DNA of 61,730 nt from Azolla pinnata (taxonomy: Eukaryota > Streptophyta > Polypodiopsida > Salviniales > Salviniaceae), in the NCBI GenBank assembly GCA_037176905.1, contig JBBBWG010027690.1, forward strand, positions 1 through 61,730, in the 5' to 3' direction. Below are positions 37,216 through 51,355 of this stretch, one piece after another. Within the stretch, counting starts at the first letter, position 1, and each line of letters starts with the position of its first letter. A program made the position numbers and the translations under genes. A model generated the notes under the pieces. It had not been told where the DNA came from. It was given only the letters and a program-made list of their open reading frames with translations, and did not search any database.

Positions 37216-38145
37216 TCTCAATCCCAACGCTGTGGTCAAAGATTCCGAAAGATCCCGAATCCGATCCCTGGAATCTGAGTCTCGAGCTCTGGATTTCTTC
37301 ATGGAATGGATCGACGATCCCGTCGCTGCGGTCAAGATTCCGAAAGATCCCGAATCCGATCCCTAGAATCTGAGTCTCGAGCTCTGGATAAATTCTTCAT
37401 GAAATGGATCGACAATCTCGTCGCTGTGGTCAAGATTCCGAAAGATCCCGAATCTGAGTCTCGAGCTCTGGATTTCTTCATGGAATGGATCGACAATCCC
37501 ATCATTGCGATCAAAGATTCCCGAATCCGATCCCTGGAATCTGAGTCTCGAGCTCTGGATTTCTTCATGGAATGAATCGACGATCCGGTCGCAATGGTCA
37601 AGATTCCGAAAGATCCCAAATCTGGCCCTTGGAATCCGAGTCTTGAGCTCTTTTCTTCATGGAATGGATCGCCGATCCTGTCGATGTGGTCATGATTCTG
37701 AAAGATCCCGAATCCGATCCCTAGAATCTGAGTCTCGAGCTCTGGATTTCTTTGGAATGGATCGACGATCCCGTCACTATGGTCAAGATTCCAAAAGATC
37801 CCGAATCTTATCCCTGGAATCCGAGTCTCAAGCTCTAGATTTCTTCATGGAATGGATCGATCTCGTCACTATGGTCAAGATTCCAAAAGATCTTGAATCT
37901 GATCCATAGGATCCGAGTCTCGACCTCTGGATTTCTTCATGGAATGGATTGATCCTGTCGCTATGGTCAAGATTCTGAAAGATCCCAAATCCGATCCCTA
38001 TAATCTAAGCTTGGTCTCTTCAAGATGCCCAATGACAACATCACGAGGCCTCATCATTGTGGTGAAGATTCCAAAAGATCCCAAATCTGATCGTTGGAAT
38101 CCAAGCTTGGGCTCTTCAAGATGCCCAATGACAACGTCACGAGCA
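37215..38145. repeat. Tandem repeat of about 92 bp, ten copies
   Basis: The motif GGTCAAGATTCCGAAAGATC, with variants, recurs at about 37234, 37331, 37429, 37510, 37597, 37689, 37782, 37873, 37966 and 38062 (spacings 97, 98, 81, 87, 92, 93, 91, 93, 96). Each unit also holds GAATCCGATCCCTGGAATC, GAGTCTCGAGCTCTGG and TTCTTCATGGAATGGATCGA. Copies degrade toward the right end. Units vary in length, so no frame stays open across the array. Open stretches in it (for example repeated MEWID...VKIPKDPES) are by-products. Confidence 0.92.
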
Positions 38146-39026
38146 AGGGAAGATCAAAATACAATTCCAAACATTTACCACTATAGTGTCTTGTCATGTT
38201 CAAACTCGTACATCAACGTAAGCATTAGCAAAACAAGATGTGTACTTAGTTGTAGCTCTCGATTAATTACATTCGATCGCTACGTCAACGCCAATCTTTA
38301 GCACTCTCTTTGCAATATTACATGCCTCCTCAATGCTGGATGCATGAATCCTACTAAGTCCAAGAATAGCGCACAAGATCAAGCCTCACACCCTCAAGGT
38401 TTGATCAGCAAAAGAAGTTCCCACAAAAAAGGAGGAGAAGATCGGTTAAGCTTGAATCAGGCTCCAGATCTCGATGCTTAATGAAGAAAAAGCTTGACAT
38501 TGCACAATGAATAAAATAGTGCCAATGGTCATCGAATATAACTGACCAACATTGTCCATGTGGCAATCGAAGATCACTAATCAATGACTAAGAAAGAGGA
38601 GAAAACTTTGGAATACAAAAAACAAAACTCAAAGAAGGGGCAGTAATCATACATAGATAGTCCCAATTGATAAACCAACCAACCTTGAAGAATGATGGCA
38701 TGTATTATTAACAGCTCAATCAGTGACGACGTTGCATTTGTGAAGGAAAAACTGACACCAACTCTCCAAATCAGAAACAGAATTACCTGTATTTCATGTA
38801 TCTTTTCTTCTTCATCTTCTTCTTCTTCTTCTTTTTCTTCTTCATCTGGGGAGATGGGCACTTTTTTCTATATGTCCATTTCCAAGTGATGCACCAGCAA
38901 TGGGCAGCAATCTCAAGAATCAAAATAATGCAATGCACTTCTCATGTCAACAAACATATTCATAATCGCACATCTGTCTTCTTATTTCACCATTTGCAAT
39001 GCGAATGAAAACTGTGAATCGACAAC
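38146..39026. other. Gene-free stretch between the 92-bp array and the TrpRS gene
   Basis: No gene recognised. A TTC-rich tract lies at 38806-38846. The right part should contain the TrpRS 3' UTR. Confidence 0.5.
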
Positions 39027-43880
<4,854 letters not shown>

Positions 43881-43964
43881 GAAAGCCAAAGCTTTTGTTT
43901 TGTGTCTCAGCAGCAAATCTTTTATCTGTTTTTTTTCTGAACGAAATTTTGGTTATCATTCAAA

Positions 43965-44280
43965 AATCAAAATGGCCCAAATTTGGCTTAACTTGATGAT
44001 TTGCTAGTAAAATGGGGATAAAAAAAGGAGATTAAATTGCAAAACAAAGTGGCCCAAATTTGGCTTAACTTGATGATTTGCCAGTAAAATGGGGATAAAA
44101 AAGAAGGAGATTAAAATGCAAATCAAGATGGCCCAAATTTGGCTTAACTGATGATTTGCCAGTAAAATGGGGATAAAAAAAAGGAGATTAAAATGCAAAT
44201 CAAGATGGGCCAAATTTGGCTTAACCGATGATTTGCCAGTAAAATCGGGATAAAAAAAAGGAGATTGGAATGCGAATCAA
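43965..44280. repeat. Tandem repeat of about 78 bp, four copies, upstream of TrpRS
   Basis: TGGCCCAAATTTGGCTTAAC (fourth copy TGGGCCAAATTTGG) begins at 43973, 44050, 44129 and 44206 (spacing 77, 79, 77). Each unit contains GATGATTTGC(C/T)AGTAAAAT and a variable A-run GGATAAAAAA..GGAGATT. It starts about 85 bp upstream of the TrpRS ATG, so it lies in the promoter or 5' UTR. Confidence 0.92.
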
Positions 44281-45458
44281 AAAGTGAATCAGAAAAAGAG
44301 GCTTCTCTGCTCTGTAAGGGTTGGCAAAGCATGAACCGAATGCAAGCACAATCTTTGCTAGCCAACTAGCTTACACAAGGTCATCGCCCAGTTGATTTGT
44401 GTATTCATTGATTTTGTTCGTTCACTGATCAGAATCGAGTTAGGAAGCTCCATGGGGATTAGCCAACGAAGCTTGTGTCGATCCGAGTCTATACTTGCAT
44501 AGAGGATTTATGATGACTAAGAAAGATCGCTCGTGTCCATTGTCGTCGTCAATCACAGGTCCTTGAGCACATCACCTCCATTCCTTCTCATGTCCTAATA
44601 GTAGCTCCCACAGCTATGGATGAGTGTCTTATAAACCCTTTTCTGCCCAACTCTGCTATCTGTTATGGATGCTCGGGTGCCTATCATTCTTCTTCAAACT
44701 TCATCATAAACAAGGTCTAAAGGATCAATGTGGATGAACTTGTTCATGGATCAAAATTGATGCATTACTGAATCAACATCTGCCTCCCAAAAATGTTGCA
44801 AAAATACATTTGCAAATTTGATATCTGTCACAAATCCATTGATTAGAAACAAGATATGCTATCCACGCAACATCGCTTTGTAGTTGGCCGGTTGATCGAA
44901 AAGTAAGTCCAAAGTCCTTTCTATCAGAAACTTATTAGGATGCCTGCCATCTTATTTGAGCTTTGGTAAACAAAAAGCAGCACATTTGCTTCTGCCGACA
45001 CTCGAAACATTGAAATAAACCGTCAGGTTTGTAAAAGCTTGTTCCGCAGAAAAGCCTGCAGAAGCCACTAAGCAACACACAAGTGTCCCTTCACAGAATC
45101 GGTTCATCCTCTACAACCGAGCATTGACCCTAAAAAACTATCAAACACAAGCCCTAACCACAAAGAATATCTTTCCTTGTCATGCCCTGCTCTTGATGGC
45201 TTGGCATTGTAACTGAACACAGCAAAAAAACCAAACCAGTTAGAAAAGCAACGAAAAAATCATCGCGGAATGCCACGATCCTAGAAAACGCCGGCGTGGG
45301 TAGAGACGATCACATTGTTGAGATAGAGCGGCACGGCAGCAGCATCAAAGATTCGGCTCGGTTTTCGGAGGAGTTCGAATTCCAGCAGCCCAAAGAGAGG
45401 GAAAAAAAAGAAGAAGCAAATGCCTTGTGCCAGGGAGCAGCGACGTCGATGAAGGCTC
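44281..45458. other. Gene-free stretch between TrpRS (5') and lectin kinase (3')
   Basis: About 1.2 kb with no recognised coding frame or repeat. It should contain the TrpRS promoter and the lectin-kinase 3' UTR. Confidence 0.5.
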
Positions 45459-48400
45459 TTAGAGCTGAGACGGCATCTCCAGCACGGCATCGCCGAGCAG
45501 CGTGGGCGCAGGGAGCTGCTGGAGCTGGTGCACGGCGAAGGACATGCGGGGGCGCATGGAGGGAACAAGCTGCGTGCAAGCGTAGACGAGGTCGATTACC
45601 TTCTGGATCTCGGCTATGGTGGGGAGGGGAGGGGCGAGGGAAGGATCGAGAAGCTGCTCGAAGCGGCCCGACTGGGCCAACGGCGTGGCCCACTCGAAGA
45701 TGCTGAGCCAATCGGGCGTCAGGGAATCTTCTTCCGCCGCCCGTACCGGGGCACGCCCGCTGAGGAGCTCCAGCAGCAACACGCCGAACGAGTACACATC
45801 GCTCTTTGTCGTCAGCTCGTTCCGGTACACGAGCTCTGGCGCTAGGTAGCCATATGTGCCTGCCATTGCTCCCCTCCCCTCGAATGGCGCTACCGGCTTG
45901 CCCAGCCCCACTCCCAGTATGTGTGCCCCGAACTCCTCGTCCAGCAGCACGTTGCTCGACCTGATGTCTCCATGCACCACATGCGGCCTCACCTTCTCGT
46001 GTAAGAACCTGCATTCCAGGAAGTAAAAAGGGGGGTTTTTTTTTGGGGGGGGGGGATTGGGTTTCAAAAGATCAGTTTTTTGTTGAATCTTCAAAGGGAT
46101 TGATTCTGTTTCCACGCATATCACATGAAAAACATGCAATCTTAGATGTCGTGGGCCGTATTTGGCCTTCCTAAGCATGCCGAGTCAAGAAGAGAAGGTT
46201 CGCAATTCCTTCTCCTAGGTCAGCTTCATGCTTATATAGCTTCCACGTAGCGTGGGGGTGATGCCATCAATTGATGCTACAAAATGAATTGTCCCTTTTT
46301 CTTCGAGCAATATGGAAAGCACCAATGCATGCTGTTTGTTTGCAATATAGTAGTGATCCCTACGTGGATGCTATAATTGTGAAAATGACCTAGGAGAACA
46401 ATTGCAGACATGGAAAACCTGCGGTACATCGTGGTTATTTGTAGAAGACAGATGCATAAAAGATGAATGTGGGCAAAAGATCCATGCTGCGGAGGCACCA
46501 ATATGTATAGCATGCTCTCACATTCTGCAAAGGGGGTCCTGGTTATGGTATCGCAGTCTTTTTGTCAGACCTGACTGAACTCTTAAACCATCTGGAGAGG
46601 ACATTCCTAAACATGCTAATTAATGAAGGGGGGGTTTTTTGGGTCATTAAAGACGAGAATGCAAGAATGCGACATGTTTGGGGCAATTTTCAAATTTTGC
46701 ACGACATTCCATATGCCAGATGCATGCAATGAATTGGAATAGACACTGATGTAACTCTAGTAGAAGTGAGCTCATCATTGCCTGTACTTTTTATACAAAT
46801 ATTTCAGATTTCATGCACCTATCCATGCAATGACAAAATTGTTCCAACATGGAGAAGCCAATTCCTTCAATAGGCTGGTTAAGCAGGATTGTCAAGACAA
46901 CCGCACCATCATAATCAATGTAATGGAAATACACCGTCTAAATAGGCATTTGCACAAAGACCATGCATCTAAATGATTCCAGCCTATAACGTTTGGTTCA
47001 GCAGCCAAACTCCGACAACAATTTATGCATGAACATCCCCTATGGAGCACCGAGAGGAAGGTATTAAAGGACTAACATGGAACTAACGGGAAATTTCCTC
47101 ATAGCTAAGATCTTGGCTTATGTGTGACAAAAATGCATGAAGGACAATGGACAATGATTAACATATTTCTGTCAGTTGACATGGAAGCTTTTGAGTGTGG
47201 AGGTGATGAAAAGCTTGATAAAAGTTCAGACAGGCAAGGGTTCTGGCATGCTTCGCCTATGCTTAGTACAGCAGGGATGCATTGGAATAGAGGTTAAAGA
47301 ACAGATGCAGAGATTGTTGCATCAGGATACAGCACATAAATTTTCTGGTCATTTTCTGTGGTTCAATGAGGCACAAATAAATCTTTTAAGATTGCTCAGA
47401 GATGTATCAAAGAATCAACAGATCCATCAGGAGAAGTCTTTAACCAAGAATGCAAAATTTTTATTCAAGTAAAAAGAAGAAGACTTACGCGATCCCTTGA
47501 GCCAGGGTGACTGCTATCTTCATGCGTGTTTCCCAATCGAGGCTTTTTGCACCTCGTGGCAGGTTGTGTAACCACTTATCCAATGGACCATTTGGCATGA
47601 AGTCATAAACAATATACTTTTGCCCATGTTTAAAGCAACATCCTCTAATCACCACCAAATTGGGATGTCGGTATCGGGCAATCCTTCCAACTTCAGCAAG
47701 AAATTCCTGCTCATTCGCTGATTGATAGTTCTTATTCTGAGACAGGTGTCCATCTTTCCACTTGAAATTCCCAGTGTTCAATCTTTTAATAGCCACCAAT
47801 GAACCATCAGCAAGAACACCTCTATACGTACGCCCCGATCTACTGTCGTTTCCAAGTTTGTTCCCGTCGCTAAAGTTTTTAGTGGAGGCTTTCAATTCAT
47901 TGAAAGTGAAAACCTTCCATGATGGTGACACCAAGGCCACATTTGCAGATTTAGAAGGCTTTCTCAACCGATTTATTTGCCTAGACAGAAGCAGCCACAC
48001 TGCAACTCCACAGGTTGTTGTGAAGATAAGGACACTTACTACGGCTAGAATCACATTGTACTCTTTGTGGCAAGACTTGTGCTCGCATCTAGAACCTGAG
48101 AAAAAAGATAAGAACGTGGAAACAAAAACTCAACAAATGTGCAGCTCATTAGACAGTTCATAGGGTGGGTTTTAGTCGATGTAAATTTTGCTCGTTCTAA
48201 TGATTTAGGCGGCTTGACATAAAAGAGATGCCGGGGAACCACAATGTATGCAAAACTAGAACCAGTGTATACCAAAATGCAGGACATTGCTTTAATGTTC
48301 TCCAAATGCAATGCCCTCTGTAAGGCCTACTTTATAGATTAGGGACCAACCGATTTATTACCGGATGAAGGATAATCAGACTAATGAAGTCATACACATG

Positions 48401-49141
48401 ACATGCACAATTTGCTTCATTGACTTAAACAACAATTCTTGTCAAAGAAGAGAAAACTAACCTTCAGTCAATGTGCACAAGAATGGGTGTGAGAAATTGC
48501 ACCCATCTATCCCCAAACCTCTTCCGTTGAGACCCACAAGGGTGCAATTCGGAGACTGCGAGCATGTGGTCGTTAAACAATCCGGAGAAGCAGCGAGTGA
48601 CGAGTCGTGAATGAAGAGAGATGAGTTCCATTCGGCGTCGAGGTCGCTCCATTTCCAGCGTAAACCATCAGTTGAGTTGACCTCTCGACCTCCAACCCAA
48701 CAACCACGCGTTTCATTTGCACACAGCGTTTGTATGGAAACAAGCTCTTCTTCGGAGCTCACAGACGCAAGATGGCTTGTGTGGCTGCTGCAATAAGCTT
48801 CTGCTTCGCTCCACTTGTGCTCTTCTTTCACCAACAGCACACATTTCCCTTCTTTCGTCGATTGCCAACCGGTAGGGCAAGCTGCTAGCAGGTCACGGAC
48901 GCATCTCAGACGCAAGGGGAGCTTTCCTCGCTCTAAACGAGATTATATGCATCAAAAGCAAGAGATGGCAGCATTCCACTCGCTAGAAAGATCCCATGTG
49001 CAGGAATGCCACCATCGTTACAAGGGGTGGGAAAGAGAGAGAAAGAGAGTGCATACCAGCAATGCAGCTAAAGCGGACGAAGAAGAAGAAGAAGAAGAAG
49101 AAGCAACGGCAGGAAAACGGTAGTCTTTCCTCTGCCCTCAT
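45459..49141 (-). CDS. C-type lectin receptor-like kinase (kinase domain atypical)
   Basis: Single-pass plasma-membrane receptor with an extracellular C-type lectin-like domain, the type that exists as a single gene in Arabidopsis (At1g52310). Four exons: 49141-49057, 48932-48462, 48095-47489 and 46008-45459, in frame, give 570 residues. The signal peptide has eight consecutive Phe encoded by a TTC repeat, then VRFSCIA. The lectin domain (about 44-183) shows CPTGWQSTKEGKCVLL, WSEAEAYCSSHTSHLASV, CWVGGREV, WKWSDLDAEW and HPFLCTL; no EPN or QPD sugar-specificity motif is seen. The TM segment is about 200-222. The kinase domain keeps VAIK (Lys289) and YGYLAPELVYRNELTTKSDV. The HRD motif reads HGD (400-402) and the DFG position reads GVG (420-422), so catalysis is doubtful. 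The end DLVYACTQLVPSMRPRMS is family-typical. Confidence 0.95.
46009..47488 (-). other. Large intron of the lectin receptor kinase gene
   Basis: A 1.48-kb phase-2 intron between kinase exons. G-runs lie at 46029-46053 and 46627-46640. A plus-strand frame at 47176-47472 has no recognisable domain and is not annotated. Confidence 0.7.
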
Positions 49142-49359
49142 GCTCAGCAAGCTCGAGGCTTCAAATCACCGTGGCTTCTGCGGTTCCTGCAGGAAAAGCC
49201 AGCATCGCCCGGCTCTGTTCCTTGCGCTGGAGCTTCAAATCGCCATGTCTGCTGCTGATTCGGCAGGGAACGGCACCATCTCTCGCTGTGCGCAGCGCTG
49301 TTCCTTGAATTCGCCCTCTCTCTGTGTCTCGAGCTCTGCTCGTTCCTTGTGGTCTCTTA

Positions 49360-49428
49360 GGTTCGGTAACAGGTTCGGTAACAGGGTTCGGTAACAGGTT
49401 CGGTAACAGGTTCGGTAACAGGGTTCAC
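49360..49428 (+). repeat. 13-14-bp tandem repeat GGTTCGGTAACAG(G)
   Basis: Five copies of GGTTCGGTAACAG or GGTTCGGTAACAGG in about 70 bp. A related GGTTTCGGTTTCGGTTCGG tract follows at 49540-49560. Confidence 0.9.
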
Positions 49429-49436
49429 CCAATTGC

Positions 49437-49700
49437 TTAAGTATCTGTAATTAGTCCTAAGCAAATTAGGATTAAGCACATAACCTAAATTTCAGGTGGG
49501 CGGTTCGAAAGAGCGCTTCGAAGCCTGAACCAAACCTTCGGTTTCGGTTTCGGTTCGGTTTATATTTACCGCGTTTCACATCGAACCCGATTCCGTAAGC
49601 ATCTGTAATTGGTCTTGAACGAACAGACGATTCAGCACATAAACCCAGAGGTCAGCGTCCGGAAAGAAGCGCTTCCCGAAACCTGGCCGATAGCTTCGGA
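49437..49700 (+). repeat. Diverged direct duplication, about 155-bp spacing
   Basis: Block 1 (about 49437-49545) and block 2 (about 49590-49700) share in order: TAAG(T/C)ATCTGTAATT(A/G)GTC, AAGCACATAA / CAGCACATAAAC, AGAGCGCTTC / AGAAGCGCTTCC, and CCTTCGG / GCTTCGG. They lie between the divergent lectin-kinase and PIG-B genes. Confidence 0.6.
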
Positions 49701-50548
49701 ACCGCTCTCAAATCCCTCACACGAAAAAAGCAGGCTTAGGTCGCGAGCCGAGCTGGTTTCGGGGCCCTGTTTGGCTCGTGTTTTCGCACTGTATGTCGTC
49801 GCCTCGGGGCAGCAGCGCCCAGAACCTTTGAGGGGGCTCCTTCGGATCGAACACACCTTTGACTGCACTTCTGATCGAGGAGACGGTTGTACGAAACCTT
49901 CTTCTTTTTTTGTTGCGTATGTATGTGGTCCCGAAAGAGCCCGTTTGTTCCACTGGGACCCCACCGGCCTCGGAGATGCCACCAGCACGCAGTTGTTGCT
50001 TGCAACCTGCGTGCGTCTGATCTTGAGCAAGCAAGCAAGCAATCAAGCAGTATATTGTTGTTCTGAGGGCGTGTTATTACGTCATCGTGTCCGAGTTTTG
50101 GCTCGCAAAATGCAGCTGGAACACGGAAGAGAAGCGTTGGATCCCAAGTCGCAGTATCGAAGTCCCCACCTTTCCCCCCCCCCCCCCCCCTCTTGTTTAC
50201 GCTCACTCGCCTGGAGTTCGCCGTCGTTGCCATCCCTCTGTTCATGTTGTCGCCTTCTTCCGTTTGTCTGCTCTGTCCTCTCACTTACTACTGCGGTAGG
50301 ATTGATTGAGAAGCGACAGAAGCCGAGATGTAGCAATGTGAAAGCCCATCATCACTGTTTGGTATGTAGTAGGACCTCGAGAACAGAAGCAGTATCTACC
50401 TCCCAATTTTTGGAAGAGCTCTCGAGAGCAAAGCAATGGGTTTCGCCGAGCTCTCGAAAAACAAGGTGGAACTCAACCCCCACAGAGAAAGGAGCGAGAA
50501 AGGCGGCGCCTGAAGACAAAGTGGCGTACAGAAGCTGGGCTATTCCCA
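49701..50548. other. Divergent intergenic region, no supported gene
   Basis: Long frames exist on both strands (the longest 49609-50556, plus) but none shows a domain. A C-run of about 18 lies at 50167-50190, and TTGAGCAAGCAAGCAAGCAA at 50022. Confidence 0.5.
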
Positions 50549-51030
50549 AACCCTAGAAACCCTAACCCTAGAAAACCTTGGAATAGAAACCCTAACCCTA
50601 GAAAGCCCTGGAATAGAAACCCTAACCCTAGAAAACCATAGAAACCATAGCCCTAGAAAACCCTTAAGACAAAGCCCTAAGCCTAGACAACCAAAGAAAC
50701 CCTAATCCTAGAAAACCCTAGAAACCCAAACCCTAGAAAACCCTAGAAAGCCCTGGAATAGAAACCCTAACGCTAGAAAACCACATAAACCATAGCCCTA
50801 GAAAACCCTTAAGACAAAGCGGAGTACAGAAGCTTGTGTTAACCCTAAACCCTAGAAAACCATAGAAACCCTAACCCTAGAAAACCCTGGAATAGAAACC
50901 CTAACCTTAGAAAACCCTAGTGTAGAAACCCTAACCATAGAAAACCCTAGAAAACCATGGAATAGAAACCCTAACCCTAGAAAAACAAGAAACCCTAACC
51001 CTAGAAAAACAAGAAACCCTAACCCTGGCT
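50549..51030 (+). repeat. Second interstitial telomere-like array (AAACCCTAACCCTAG type)
   Basis: About 480 bp of CCCTAA and CCCTAGAAAA words, such as GAAACCCTAACCCTAGAAAA and CCCTGGAATAG. A higher-order duplication is visible: GACAAAG(T/C)GG(C/A)GTACAGAAGCT occurs at about 50515 and 50814, each followed by a similar run, and ATAGCCCTAGAAAACCCTTA occurs at about 50646 and 50794. The C-rich strand is the sense strand of PIG-B, whose ATG is about 330 bp downstream. Confidence 0.93.
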
Positions 51031-51355
51031 CTGGATCTGTGTTTTTGCTGGTTTTTTGGAGGGGCATGAAATGAAGATTAGATGAGGGGCATTCTGCGAA
51101 TAAGCAAAATCGTGCTCGAGCTTCCATCTCCCCGCCATCTCCTGCATTTCTTGGGGTTTCTGCAGAGTCGAACGACAGGAAAGGTACAGGGAGTCTTCCT
51201 GCAACGGCCGGCGCTCTCATCGTCTCGTGTTCCTGTCTCCCACAATTGCCAACTCGTGAAAGAGCCATCTTTGGGACGGAATCTATCACAACCGACAAGG
51301 CGGGTCGAATCTTCACGTCCTTACCCCGAATCTTGCTCCGAGGACTTGCTGGGCC

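Noticed and set aside
36748..37335. Minus-strand frame of 195 codons and plus-strand frame 36926-37366
   Set aside because: Overlap the 92-bp repeat and GGAAGG-rich DNA; Ser/Leu/Phe or Arg/Glu runs only, no homologous features.
37215..38145. CRISPR-like or protein-coding reading of the 92-bp array
   Set aside because: Adjacent units with no unique spacers in a plant nuclear context; unit length varies so no frame stays open. It is a tandem satellite-type repeat.
49609..50556. Plus-strand frame of 315 codons between the lectin kinase and PIG-B, with overlapping minus frames
   Set aside because: No domain, the composition shifts along its length, it crosses a C-run and the start of the telomere-like array, and several competing frames exist on both strands.
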